From assembly GCA_900549235.1 (NCBI GenBank), contig URNT01000019.1, positions 1 through 64,000 of the forward strand: a DNA stretch of 64,000 nucleotides, written 5' to 3'. The notes beneath the pieces are model-generated. The model worked only from the letters and a program-made list of their open reading frames with translations, ran no database searches and was not told the DNA's origin. Below, one piece after another: positions 43,894 to 52,575 of the stretch (the first letter of the stretch is position 1; each line of letters begins with the position of its first letter). A program made the translations under genes and the position numbers. The DNA comes from an uncultured Clostridium sp. (GTDB lineage Bacteria; Bacillota; Clostridia; Lachnospirales; Lachnospiraceae).

Positions 43894-44541
43894 TCAGGTG
43901 ACATACCGGGTCAGCACATCCTCCATGCTGCGGATAATATGGCGGTACATCTCCTTTGATGCCCCTTCCCCGTCCCGGCGGGCCATGGCCTCATAGATCC
44001 GCTCATGCTCCTCCTGGGACTTGATGGCATACTCCTCCTGGGTGGTCTTTACCCCCATGGACAGGCCGTTCCACAGCTCAGAAAGCATGGTTTTCATCTT
44101 TTCATTGCCTGCGGCCTTCCAGATCTCGTAGTGGAAGGACTGGTTAAAATTAGAGTAGCTGTCGGAATCCTTCTCATCCAGAGCCGCCCTGGCTGCCTGC
44201 AGGCAGTCCTCCACAGCCTTTAAATCCCTTCCCTCCCGGCAGCACATCCCGCAGGCCGCGCTCTCCAGAGCCGCCCGGATCTCATAATGCTCCCGGATGG
44301 TGGTTTCATTCATTCCTAGAACCACAGCCCCCTTATTCTGCTTCAGCTCGATGAGCCCATCTCTTGCCAGGATCTGAAAGGCCTCCCGCACCGGGGTGAC
44401 AGACACGCCCAGCTCCTGGGCCGTATTTTCCAGTGTAAGAACCGATCCCTCCAGGATCTGCTTTGAGATAATGGCCTTGCGCAGAGCCGCCGCCACCCGC
44501 TCTCTGGCAGGAAGCAGCTGTATCGGTTTTAATCCCAGCAT
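43894..44541 (-). CDS. GntR-family regulator, FCD domain
   Basis: The 215-residue protein has an N-terminal winged HTH (AQELGVSVTPVREAFQILARDGLI, about residues 40-63) and a helical FCD ligand domain with the metal-type REHYEIRAALESAACGM and late EEHERIYEAMARRD. FCD regulators respond to organic acids. It overlaps the preceding GntR gene by 13 bp and lies next to the C4-dicarboxylate carrier, a likely target. Confidence 0.92.
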   Translation of the reverse strand: MLGLKPIQLLPARERVAAALRKAIISKQILEGSVLTLENTAQELGVSVTPVREAFQILARDGLIELKQNKGAVVLGMNETTIREHYEIRAALESAACGMCCREGRDLKAVEDCLQAARAALDEKDSDSYSNFNQSFHYEIWKAAGNEKMKTMLSELWNGLSMGVKTTQEEYAIKSQEEHERIYEAMARRDGEGASKEMYRHIIRSMEDVLTRYVT

Positions 44542-45134
44542 TCCTTTTTCCTCACTTTCATCACTGCCTCCGTTACTCCCTCATAATAGCGGGAGAGACA
44601 TTCTCCTGCCTTACAGGCATCTCCCAAACGGGCGGCCTCCACGGCCTCACGCAGACAGGACATCCCTGCTTCCTCATCATAAAAGCCGGTGCCCTCCGCA
44701 AAACCAATATAGATCTCGTAAACTGTCTCCAGGCTCTTTCCAAAAAAGCTGTGGCCGCACTGCTCCCTTAGATACCGGTGGAAATCCCCGGTTTTTCCAA
44801 GAGAAGCCTGCAGGGCCTCCCCTTCTTTCTTCTGTCCGCCCCAGACAGACAGGAGGAGAGAAAGCTCCAGCCCTCCGGCCCAGTCAAAGAGCCGCTTAAA
44901 ATAGGCTTCATCCAGCCTCACCACCCTGGTGTGGTTATTTGGCAGACGCCGGATCAGCCCCTGATACTCCAGAAGGATCAGTGCCTCCCGCACCGGCATC
45001 CGGGACACTCCAAGGCTTGCTGCCAGTTCATTCTGGGTAAGCTCTGTTTCCTCCGGTATGCTTCCCGACAGGATGGCGTCCCTTAAAAGCTCCACCACGC
45101 TTTTCTGCTTTTTCTGAGCTCCTATCTGCTCCAT
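44529..45134 (-). CDS. GntR-family regulator, FCD-like domain
   Basis: The 201-residue protein has the HTH QNELAASLGVSRMPVREALI followed by LEYQGLIRRLPNNHTRVVRL, and a shorter, more diverged helical effector domain than its neighbour. It starts 16 bp after lysC. Two different GntR regulators in tandem may sense related acids or form a heteromeric switch. Confidence 0.88.
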   Translation of the reverse strand: MEQIGAQKKQKSVVELLRDAILSGSIPEETELTQNELAASLGVSRMPVREALILLEYQGLIRRLPNNHTRVVRLDEAYFKRLFDWAGGLELSLLLSVWGGQKKEGEALQASLGKTGDFHRYLREQCGHSFFGKSLETVYEIYIGFAEGTGFYDEEAGMSCLREAVEAARLGDACKAGECLSRYYEGVTEAVMKVRKKECWD

Positions 45135-45150
45135 GGCTTACCACTCCTTT

Positions 45151-46362
45151 TTATACCGCAAAAAAACGGTCATGGATGGCCTGGACTGCCCGGTCCGCAT
45201 CCCTCTTATCCACCAGAACGGAGATCTTGATCTCGCTGGTAGAAATCATATTGATATTGATCTGGGCGTCATAAAGGGCGCCGAACATCTTGGCTGCCAC
45301 GCCGGGATTATTGATCATGCCGGCTCCTACCACAGAGACCTTTGCCACATCCGTATTGGTCTCCATTTTCTTAAAGCGGATAGAATCCCTATTTTCCTCC
45401 AAAAGGGCGGAGGCCTGCTCCAGATCTCCCTCAGCTACCGTAAAGCAGATGTCCTTCCCCCCTTCGTGACCGATGCCCTGAAGGATAATGTCTACATTGA
45501 TATGGCTTTTCGCAAGAAGAGAAAATACCTTAAAGGAGGCTCCTACCTCATCCGGCACGCCGAGAAGGGCGATCCTCGCTATCTCCTTATCCTTAGCCAC
45601 ACTGCTGATATATGATTTTTCCATGCGTTTCGCAACTCCCTTCACTTTTGTCCCCGGATTGCCGGTGAAGCTGGACAGCACCTCCAGGTTTACATTATAC
45701 TTCCTGGCCATCTCCACGGACCGGTTGTGAAGCACCTGAGCCCCTAAAGTGGCAAGCTCCAGCATCTCATTATAGGTAACCTCCTCCAGCTTCCTGGCCC
45801 CCGTCACATATCTCGGATCCGCCGTATACACGCCGTCCACGTCCGTATAGATCTGGCACAGCTGGGCGTCCAGGGCTGCTGCCAGGGCTACGGCAGAGGT
45901 ATCAGAACCGCCTCTGCCCAAAGTCGTAATATCCTGGTTTCTGCTGATCCCCTGGAATCCTGTGACGATGACAATCTTTTTCTGATTCAATTCCGCCTCG
46001 ATCCGCTCCGTATCGATCCGCTTGATCCTGGCATTTTTAGAGACCGTATCAGTGATCACCCCGGCCTGCCAGCCCGTCAGGGAGACAACCGGATACCCCA
46101 GCGCCTGGATGGCCATGGCGCAGAGTGCCACGGAAATCTGCTCTCCCGTTGACAAAAGCATATCCATCTCCCGGTTGGCAGCTGCCGGGTTGATCTCCTT
46201 TGCCATGGCGATCAGATCGTCTGTTGTATCTCCCTGGGCGGACAAGACTGCCACTACCTGATTCCCGGCCTTATAGGTATCTGTAATGATACGAGCCACA
46301 TTCTGCAGCCGTTTCGTATCGGCAACGGAGGTACCACCGAATTTCTGTACGATTAAGCCCAT
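45151..46362 (-). CDS. lysC: Aspartate kinase
   Basis: The first enzyme of the aspartate pathway phosphorylates aspartate. The 403-residue protein starts LIVQKFGGTSVADTKR, has VVSLTGWQAGVITD, GRGGSDTSAVALAAALDA and YTDVDGVYTADPR of the kinase domain, and two C-terminal ACT domains (from about residue 265) ending in MISTSEIKISVLV. It heads an operon with two GntR regulators, and its leader contains a terminator. Confidence 0.96.
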   Translation of the reverse strand: MGLIVQKFGGTSVADTKRLQNVARIITDTYKAGNQVVAVLSAQGDTTDDLIAMAKEINPAAANREMDMLLSTGEQISVALCAMAIQALGYPVVSLTGWQAGVITDTVSKNARIKRIDTERIEAELNQKKIVIVTGFQGISRNQDITTLGRGGSDTSAVALAAALDAQLCQIYTDVDGVYTADPRYVTGARKLEEVTYNEMLELATLGAQVLHNRSVEMARKYNVNLEVLSSFTGNPGTKVKGVAKRMEKSYISSVAKDKEIARIALLGVPDEVGASFKVFSLLAKSHINVDIILQGIGHEGGKDICFTVAEGDLEQASALLEENRDSIRFKKMETNTDVAKVSVVGAGMINNPGVAAKMFGALYDAQININMISTSEIKISVLVDKRDADRAVQAIHDRFFAV

Positions 46363-46404
46363 ATTATATCCTCTCTCTGAATTCTAGTCCACAGGCAAAA
46401 AGAC

Positions 46405-46423
46405 GGCAGCCTGAAAGGCCGCC
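46405..46423 (-). terminator. Terminator between the ABC operon and lysC
   Basis: GGCGGCCT-loop-AGGCTGCC on the minus strand (eight pairs, three-base loop) is followed by GTCTTTTTG. It lies downstream of the lysC promoter candidate, so it may also attenuate lysC. Confidence 0.65.
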
Positions 46424-46490
46424 GCTTCTATATATTATGATACCTGAACTGGTTTTGACACCGTACCATATTATGCCTGTTCTAATATTT

Positions 46491-46518
46491 ATTTTACACA
46501 GCTTAGAACATTTGTCAA
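46491..46518 (-). promoter_or_regulatory. Candidate lysC promoter
   Basis: TTGACA (46513-46518) and TAAAAT (46491-46496), spacer 16 bp, minus strand, directly after the ABC permease stop. An 8-bp inverted repeat TGTTCTAA/TTAGAACA overlaps it. Confidence 0.55.
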
Positions 46519-46521
46519 TGA

Positions 46522-47349
46522 TTATCCCTTTACCGCGCCCATGGTAATACCCTTGGTAAAATACTTCTGGAACAGCAGGAAAATGGTGATGATTGGAACC
46601 GCTGCCAGAGCCGCGCCTGCCATGATCAGACCAAAGTCTGTGGACATCTCAGACTGCAGCTTCGCAATACCAAGAGAAATGGTCAGCTTGGTACGGGAGT
46701 TTAACATGATCAACTGCAGGAAATAGTCATTCCAGGAGTTGATAAAGGTAAAGATCGCCAGAGCGCCGATACCCGGCTTGATGATGGGAAGCACCAGCTC
46801 CGTAAACATCTTCGCCTCATTGGCTCCGTCGATGCGCCCTGCCTCCAGCAGCTCTCCAGGGATACCCTCTGAAAACTGCTTCATCAGGAATACGCCGAAG
46901 GGCCAGCCTACGGTAGGAAGGATAACAGCCCACAGATTATCATGGAGCTTTAAAAATGCCATTTCCTTTAACAGAGGGATCAGGATTACCTGCTTTGGCA
47001 GTGCCATGGCGCAGATAAAGATACTGAACAGCACTGTTTTTCCGATAAAACGCTTCTTAGCCAGTACATAGCCTGCCATGGAAGCTGTGATACAGGTCAG
47101 GATCATGGCTGCCACAGAGATCACCACGCTGTTAATCAGCCACATCATAGCCGGATTGTCAAAAAGACGGTTGTAGTTATCTATGGTGGGCTCTGCCGGG
47201 AACCACTGAGGCGGAACTGCGTTGATCGCCGCCGCTGACTTTAAGGAACCGGTAAGGATCCAGTACAGCGGGAAGATAAAAAGCACCGCCAGAATGGCTA
47301 TAATTACAACGGAAATCACATTGTAGGGTCCCATTTTTTTCGTTTTCAT
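46522..47349 (-). CDS. CUT1 ABC sugar permease, MalG type (system 1)
   Basis: The 275-residue protein has six TM segments and the ABC coupling motif EAGRIDGANEAKMFTELVLPIIKPG (EAA loop, about residues 170-195). It forms the inner-membrane channel with the next gene. No ATPase gene is present, as is common in Bacillota, where a shared MsmK-type ATPase is used. It is the last gene of the first sialic-acid-locus transporter. Confidence 0.93.
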   Translation of the reverse strand: MKTKKMGPYNVISVVIIAILAVLFIFPLYWILTGSLKSAAAINAVPPQWFPAEPTIDNYNRLFDNPAMMWLINSVVISVAAMILTCITASMAGYVLAKKRFIGKTVLFSIFICAMALPKQVILIPLLKEMAFLKLHDNLWAVILPTVGWPFGVFLMKQFSEGIPGELLEAGRIDGANEAKMFTELVLPIIKPGIGALAIFTFINSWNDYFLQLIMLNSRTKLTISLGIAKLQSEMSTDFGLIMAGAALAAVPIITIFLLFQKYFTKGITMGAVKG

Positions 47350-47360
47350 CTCTCCACCCC

Positions 47361-48266
47361 CTATGATTCTGTCTTGACAAACTTAAACTGAATGGCCGAG
47401 AACACCGCTATGATAATCGCCAGGATCACGCCCATGGCGTTGCCGTAGCCGTACTGGTTCAGCTTAAATGCCTGATAGTAGATGTAGTACATAATGGTCT
47501 CGGTGGAATGATTTGGTCCGCCGGAGGTTAACAGCTGGATCAAAGCGTAGCACTGGAAGCTGTTGATGGTAGTGATGACCAGAATATACAGGGTGGTTGG
47601 CATGATCTGGGGCCACTTGATCTTCCAGAATACCTGAAGACTGTTGGCGCCGTCTACCTCTGCCGCCTCTACCAGAGACTGGTCTACGTTCCCAAGGGCG
47701 GAGATATAAAGCACGATGGGCTGGCCGATGGAGGTAGTAAACAGGATCAGGATGATACACCACAGGGCGAACCTGGAATCTCCCAGCCAGCCGATGTTGG
47801 TATCAATGATGCCTGTAGAATTTAATACATAGTTGAAAAGACCGGTGTACTTATTGAACATCCATTTCCACACTACGGTAACCGCTACCGTACCAGTAAC
47901 CACCGGAAGGTAAAAGATACAGCGGAAAAATGAGCAGGCGGCCATATTGAGCTTATACACAACAGAGCTTACCCACAGTGAAAATACCGTAACTGCTGGA
48001 ACAGATACCACCACGATCAGGATCGTATTGACCAGGGCCTTGATAAAGATCTCATCCTGGAACATTTTTATATAGTTGTCAAAGCCTACAAACTTGAAAT
48101 CTGTCATGGTATAGCTGAAGAAGCTGGTCACCAGACACAGGATCATAGGAACAATAACGAATCCCAGGAAAAAGATCAGAGCAGGCAGGAGAAACAGATA
48201 GGACGTAATGGTTTCTCTGCGGACAAGCGCTTTCTGCATGGGACTTATTTCTTTTTGTTTGCTCAT
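47361..48266 (-). CDS. CUT1 ABC sugar permease, MalF/UgpA type (system 1)
   Basis: The 301-residue protein has six TM helices and the EAA-loop EAAEVDGANSLQVFWKIKWPQIMPT. ATG 48266 follows GGGAGTGGTAAA; a further in-frame ATG at 48290 is not preferred. It follows the binding protein and pairs with the MalG-type permease. Confidence 0.93.
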   Translation of the reverse strand: MSKQKEISPMQKALVRRETITSYLFLLPALIFFLGFVIVPMILCLVTSFFSYTMTDFKFVGFDNYIKMFQDEIFIKALVNTILIVVVSVPAVTVFSLWVSSVVYKLNMAACSFFRCIFYLPVVTGTVAVTVVWKWMFNKYTGLFNYVLNSTGIIDTNIGWLGDSRFALWCIILILFTTSIGQPIVLYISALGNVDQSLVEAAEVDGANSLQVFWKIKWPQIMPTTLYILVITTINSFQCYALIQLLTSGGPNHSTETIMYYIYYQAFKLNQYGYGNAMGVILAIIIAVFSAIQFKFVKTES

Positions 48267-48381
48267 TTTACCACTCCCTTTTTTGTACATCCGGAAAACA
48301 AAAGTACACCCGGCAAGCGTAAGCCGGCCGGCCGGGTGTACTCTGACTGCTTACCCGTTTATCGTAACCTGGTTACGGGTT

Positions 48382-49770
48382 TTATTTTGCCATGGCTGCC
48401 TGTGTTGCTGCGTTGCAGGTATCTGCGTAAGAGTTCACAGTCTCTGTTACGTCTGCTCCGCCGAATACGCCCTGAAGCATATTCCACCATGCGGTACGCT
48501 GCTCAGTCCAGCCTGGAGTTACGTTGTAGTAGTCTCCAAGGTAAGGCATAAAGGAAGCAAATACGCTCATGCGCTCTTCATCCTCTGTTCCCTCGTATAC
48601 GTTGCCGAAGGACTCGCGTACCGGGAAGAAGCCGGTTGCCTGAACGCTTGCAGGTCCCTGAGTCGGATCATCACATACGAAACGGATGAATTCCTTTGCA
48701 GCTTCGATTCTTGCCTCGTCGCCGTTATTGAAGATACCAAAGCCGTAGATACCGCCATCCAGATCAGGTGTGCCGTCATCAGACGGGAAGGTCATGGCAT
48801 ATGGTGTAAATGCTACCTGAGATGCATACTGGCTCTCGTTAGAGGCGTTCCAGCAGAAGGTCATAGCGATAGTTCCGTTTGCGAAAAGCTGAAGCTCATC
48901 AGATGCAACAGCGCCTGCGTCATAGCTTAAGATACCCTCGTTGGTCCAGTCAACTAACTGCTGAAGGCCCTTGATGCCTGCCTCGCTGTTCATGGTCCAC
49001 TCGGTATGATCCGCATTTGTAAAGGATGCGCTGTACAGATTTCTTACCAGCGCTCTGGTTCCCTGGTCGCCGCCCTGGCCGCCGCAGTATACAACGCCGG
49101 TGGTGTCAACGCCGGAATCCTTCAGAGCCTGAAGTGCCTTGCCGAAGTCCTCAGTGGTCCAGGTTCTTGTCTCCTCGTCTATGTACTGCATCGCGTCAGC
49201 TGCCTCAAAAAGCTCCTTGTTGATAGCCATGCAGTGAGCGTTCATACACAGAGGATACTCATAAAATACGCCCTCAGGAGACTTGCAGGCGTTCATAACA
49301 GCCTCGCTGACTGCTGTAATATCTGCCTGTGCTTCCTCGGTCCACAGATCAGACAGATCTACCATCTTGCCTGCCGCGCCCCAGTTAGAAACCAGACGCT
49401 CCGGTCCTTCCAGGATAATATCCGGTGTGGTGCCTGCCTCGATGGCTGCTGTTACCTGGTCGTCGCCGGAGGTGTAATCCAGATACTCAACCTTTACAGA
49501 GATCTCAGGATGAACCTTGTTAAAGTTCGCTACAATGCCGTCTACCACAGACGCGTCAGTCCAGGAGCCTACAGGATAGGTCCACAGAGTAATAGCGGTA
49601 GCGTCCGCTGATGCTGTGGCGTCACCCTCTGCTGCTGTGGTGCTTTCTGCTGAAGCGTCTGATGCCGGAGCGTTTGCCGCTGTGGTCTCTTGACTGCCGC
49701 CTCCGCAGCCTGCCAGCCCTGCTGTCATAGCCGCACACAGTGAGATCGCTGCCAGTTTTCTTAATTTCAT
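48382..49770 (-). CDS. ABC sugar-binding lipoprotein (system 1)
   Basis: The 462-residue protein has a lipobox signal (MTAGLAGC-GGG), a Ser/Thr/Ala-rich linker and a family-1 extracellular binding domain (AITLWTYPVGSWTDASVVDG and NFNKVHPEISVKVEYLDY). It delivers substrate to the two permeases downstream. Its own promoter lies at 49831-49859. Beside a NanA-like lyase it probably binds sialic acid or a derivative; glycerol-phosphate or other sugar specificity cannot be excluded. Confidence 0.93.
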   Translation of the reverse strand: MKLRKLAAISLCAAMTAGLAGCGGGSQETTAANAPASDASAESTTAAEGDATASADATAITLWTYPVGSWTDASVVDGIVANFNKVHPEISVKVEYLDYTSGDDQVTAAIEAGTTPDIILEGPERLVSNWGAAGKMVDLSDLWTEEAQADITAVSEAVMNACKSPEGVFYEYPLCMNAHCMAINKELFEAADAMQYIDEETRTWTTEDFGKALQALKDSGVDTTGVVYCGGQGGDQGTRALVRNLYSASFTNADHTEWTMNSEAGIKGLQQLVDWTNEGILSYDAGAVASDELQLFANGTIAMTFCWNASNESQYASQVAFTPYAMTFPSDDGTPDLDGGIYGFGIFNNGDEARIEAAKEFIRFVCDDPTQGPASVQATGFFPVRESFGNVYEGTEDEERMSVFASFMPYLGDYYNVTPGWTEQRTAWWNMLQGVFGGADVTETVNSYADTCNAATQAAMAK

Positions 49771-49830
49771 AATATTGATCCTCCTTTAATAGATTCTCAC
49801 AGATTACGTTGCCGTATTTGCTATATTGCT

Positions 49831-49859
49831 ATCATAACACGGACTTTCTTTTTTGTCAA
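49831..49859 (-). promoter_or_regulatory. Promoter of ABC system 1
   Basis: TTGACA (49854-49859) and TATGAT (49831-49836), spacer 17 bp. TATAGCAAA (minus strand, 49817-49825) lies just downstream of the -10 and recurs at the nanA promoter. Confidence 0.75.
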
Positions 49860-49927
49860 TTTTTTGAGAAAAAAATTTTTTTTAATATTTTTTTTAAGCA
49901 GTATGCTGACTTTTTTTGACAAAAAAA

Positions 49928-49966
49928 GACCCCAACGCCTGCTTTTTGTGCATTTTCGTCAGGATC
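49928..49966 (-). terminator. Terminator after the NanA-like gene
   Basis: GATCCTGACG and CGTTGGGGTC on the minus strand pair over ten bases including wobbles and are followed by seven T residues. It separates the lyase transcript from ABC system 1. Confidence 0.7.
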
Positions 49967-49999
49967 CTTTTTGATTTTTAGTTAATTCCTTTCAACCGG

Positions 50000-50917
50000 T
50001 CAGCAGAACTCCTTAACAGCCTCATCGATCATAGCCGCGCAGGCTTTTACCTTGTCCATATCCTCTGGCACAAGGGCAGGCAGCGGCTTTCTTACACTTC
50101 CGATGTCCAGTCCCTCTCTGAGCTTTAAGATCTCCTTCATCACTGCATACAGGTTGCCCCTGCAGGCACACATAGCGTAGATGATGGCGTCAGCCCTGTA
50201 CTGGATCTTTCTTGCTGTCTCAAAATCACCGGCTCTGCACAGGTCAAACATCTTGATGTACAGCTCAGGCATCACACCATAGGTGCCGCCGATGCCGCCG
50301 TCAGCACCCATGGCCAGGCCGGATACCAGCTGCTCGTCGGGTCCGTTAAATACAGCGAAGTCCTCTCCGCCCTCCATCTTAAACATCTGGATGTCCTGTA
50401 CCGGCATAGAGCTGTTCTTAACCGCTGCTACCTTTGGGTTCTTTAACATCTCCCTGAATAATGGCATGGTCAGGGCAACCCCTGCCAGCTGAGGGATATT
50501 ATAGATCACAAAGTCTGTGTTGGGAGCCGCGGATGAGATGTCATTCCAATACTGCGCAATGGCGTGCTCCGGAAGATGGAAATAAATGGGTGGAATGGAG
50601 GCTACCGCGTCTACGCCAAGGCTCTCAGCGTGGGCTGCCAGCTCCATACTGTCCTGTGTATTGTTGCAGGCCACATGGGCGATCACGGTCATTTTGCCGC
50701 CCACTTCCTTCATCACTGTTTCCAGAACCGCCTTGCGCTCCTCTACACTCTGGTAGATGCACTCACCGGAGGAACCGCCTACATACACTCCCTTTACACC
50801 CTTTGCAAGCAAATGCCTTGCAAGAGCCGCTGTGCGCTCTGTGCTTACAGATCCATCCTCTGCATAACATGCATAAAATGCCGGGATGATCCCCTGGTAT
50901 CTGGTAATATCTCTCAT
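50000..50917 (-). CDS. N-acetylneuraminate lyase-like DHDPS-family aldolase
   Basis: The Schiff-base aldolase splits Neu5Ac to ManNAc and pyruvate. The 305-residue protein has the pyruvate-binding GGSSGECIYQSVEERK (48-62), Tyr139 in VIYNIPQLAG and the Schiff-base Lys167 in AAVKNSS. FNGPDEQLVSGLAMGADGGIGG resembles the NanA C-terminal motif. With NanE, a ROK kinase and YhcH nearby, NanA is the best guess, though DapA-family specificity is hard to read by eye. It has its own promoter and terminator. Confidence 0.85.
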   Translation of the reverse strand: MRDITRYQGIIPAFYACYAEDGSVSTERTAALARHLLAKGVKGVYVGGSSGECIYQSVEERKAVLETVMKEVGGKMTVIAHVACNNTQDSMELAAHAESLGVDAVASIPPIYFHLPEHAIAQYWNDISSAAPNTDFVIYNIPQLAGVALTMPLFREMLKNPKVAAVKNSSMPVQDIQMFKMEGGEDFAVFNGPDEQLVSGLAMGADGGIGGTYGVMPELYIKMFDLCRAGDFETARKIQYRADAIIYAMCACRGNLYAVMKEILKLREGLDIGSVRKPLPALVPEDMDKVKACAAMIDEAVKEFC

Positions 50918-50951
50918 AATAACCTACCGCCTTTCTCCGCCTGCCGGAACT

Positions 50952-50993
50952 TTTGCTATAGCTTTATTATATTATAAAAAAAGTTTTTGTCAA
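50952..50993 (-). promoter_or_regulatory. Promoter of the NanA-like gene
   Basis: TTGACA (50988-50993) and TATAAT (50966-50971), spacer 16 bp, minus strand. TATAGCAAA (50952-50960) just downstream matches the motif at the ABC system 1 promoter. Confidence 0.7.
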
Positions 50994-51022
50994 TGTTTTA
51001 CAACAGAAAATTTTTTCTATTT

Positions 51023-51469
51023 TTAGACACGGACCTTGAACACGCATTTACGGATGGTCTCCGGCACTCCCTCACCCCAGCCTCCCGGCCCATGGGCCTC
51101 AAGAGGCATACAGATCTGGAAATATCCGTCTCCCAGGCGGCACCTGGCTCCCTCTGCCGAGCGCACCACCAGGAAATCTCCCTTCTGCTCTCCCAGAGGC
51201 GTCTGCTCTCCCTTTCCCGTAGCGATCACCTCCGCCCCCGAAAGGTCAATCTGAATATCCATATACTGATAATGGATTTCATAGCTGTCCTCTGCCAGCT
51301 CATGGGTCTGTGCTGTCATCACATTGGCAAATACAGCCTCACCGTCGATCTCGGTCCTGCCCTCCGGAAGGGTATTAAGATCTGTCTTTAAGATAAAATC
51401 AATGGCAGTGTCCAGGTTCGGGTTCATCCCTTTGTAGTTTTTTATGTTGTTTAAATGGTCGTAGATCAT
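51023..51469 (-). CDS. YhcH/YjgK/YiaL family protein (NanQ-like)
   Basis: The 148-residue cupin-like protein has the family pattern MIYDHLNNIKNYKGMNPNLD, RTEIDGEAVFANVMTAQTH and YMDIQIDLSGAEVI, with late HGPGGW. NanQ of E. coli speeds anomer interconversion of Neu5Ac. It overlaps the upstream oxidoreductase by four bases (ATGA) and is the last gene of that operon. Confidence 0.9.
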   Translation of the reverse strand: MIYDHLNNIKNYKGMNPNLDTAIDFILKTDLNTLPEGRTEIDGEAVFANVMTAQTHELAEDSYEIHYQYMDIQIDLSGAEVIATGKGEQTPLGEQKGDFLVVRSAEGARCRLGDGYFQICMPLEAHGPGGWGEGVPETIRKCVFKVRV

Positions 51470-52575
51470 TTTAGTACCTCGCTCAATTTTACTTTTCTGT
51501 TTTCAAATCTTGATTTTGTACACGCGTCTGCCGTAGCGATGGCATTCCGGGCCGCTTCTCCTGTCAGCAGAGGTTTGAATTCCTCTGAAGGTTCCGCGCC
51601 ATGAAGGATCTGGTTAAAATACGCCATCTCATCATACATGATGCTGTGCAGCCACATAGGAGGCTTTTTCCCCGGCTTTCCATACATGATCGCTCCATCC
51701 ATCTCTGTTCCGTGATAGATCCGGGTTCTGTCATCATCCTCCTCCTGAGTCTTATGCATCAGAAAATGAATCTCCTCGTTATCCTTCTTAAGGGTTCCGC
51801 CGCAGTTAAACATATCCAGCCGAATTGCTCCCTCAGTTCCCTGGATTAAAACATAATGCTCTGGCCAGTGGAAGGCTGAACCATATTCCAGCAGCGCATA
51901 ACGGCCATCCCCATATTCCATGGTGATAAAGAGCATATCATCCTCGTCTCCGAAATGCTCGCCCTGATGCGCTACATTTCCGCCTGCCATGGTCACCTCT
52001 TCCGGACAGCCGCCCATAATGAACTGGATGCAGTCCAGCTCATGGATGTGATGATACAAATGCCCGCCGGATTTGGAACGGATCTTCTTCCAGCTGATAG
52101 AGGGCTGCTCCTCCTCCCAGCCATTTCTCGCCGAATGGCAATAGAGAACCTTTCCAATCGCTCCTTCGCCGATCAGCCGTTTCGCTTCTCTTACGCCCCG
52201 GAAAAAATTCATCACATGTCCTGCCATAAAGGTAACATGATGGGCCTCACAGGCAGCTACCATTTCGCTGCAGTCCTCATAAGACAGAGCAATGGGCTTT
52301 TCGCAGAACACATGGATCCCATGCTCTGCCGCCTTTATAACCGGTTCCTTGTGAAGGTAATTCGGAGTTGCCACGATCACTGCGTCTATATCATCTCTGG
52401 AATAAAGCTCCTCCAGATCTGCGGCCGTCTCACATCCCAGCTCCGCAGCCACCTGAGCCCCATTCTCAGGATCATAGACCGCCACAATCCTGGCTCCCTC
52501 CTCTTCCTTCATGATTCGTGCCAGTTCTGCACCAAAATATCCTGTTCCCACTACTCCATAGCCGATTGTTTTCAT
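51466..52575 (-). CDS. Gfo/Idh/MocA oxidoreductase, anhydro-sialic-acid type (copy 1)
   Basis: The NAD-dependent protein (369 residues) has the Rossmann motif YGVVGTGYFGAELARI, the EKP motif FCEKPIALSYED and the active-site region GGHLYHHIHELDCIQF. In Ruminococcus gnavus a Gfo/Idh/MocA enzyme in the nan cluster converts 2,7-anhydro-Neu5Ac to Neu5Ac; E. coli YjhC is related. The adjacent copy is about 70% identical by eye, so this is a recent tandem duplication. It starts within the stop of copy 2 (ATGA overlap). Confidence 0.87.
   Translation of the reverse strand: MKTIGYGVVGTGYFGAELARIMKEEEGARIVAVYDPENGAQVAAELGCETAADLEELYSRDDIDAVIVATPNYLHKEPVIKAAEHGIHVFCEKPIALSYEDCSEMVAACEAHHVTFMAGHVMNFFRGVREAKRLIGEGAIGKVLYCHSARNGWEEEQPSISWKKIRSKSGGHLYHHIHELDCIQFIMGGCPEEVTMAGGNVAHQGEHFGDEDDMLFITMEYGDGRYALLEYGSAFHWPEHYVLIQGTEGAIRLDMFNCGGTLKKDNEEIHFLMHKTQEEDDDRTRIYHGTEMDGAIMYGKPGKKPPMWLHSIMYDEMAYFNQILHGAEPSEEFKPLLTGEAARNAIATADACTKSRFENRKVKLSEVLK

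Noticed and set aside
50000..50917. Dihydrodipicolinate synthase (DapA) for lysine synthesis, given nearby lysC
   Set aside because: The NanA-like C-terminal motif and position within the sialic-acid genes, with lysC in a different operon, make the lyase more likely; not fully excluded.
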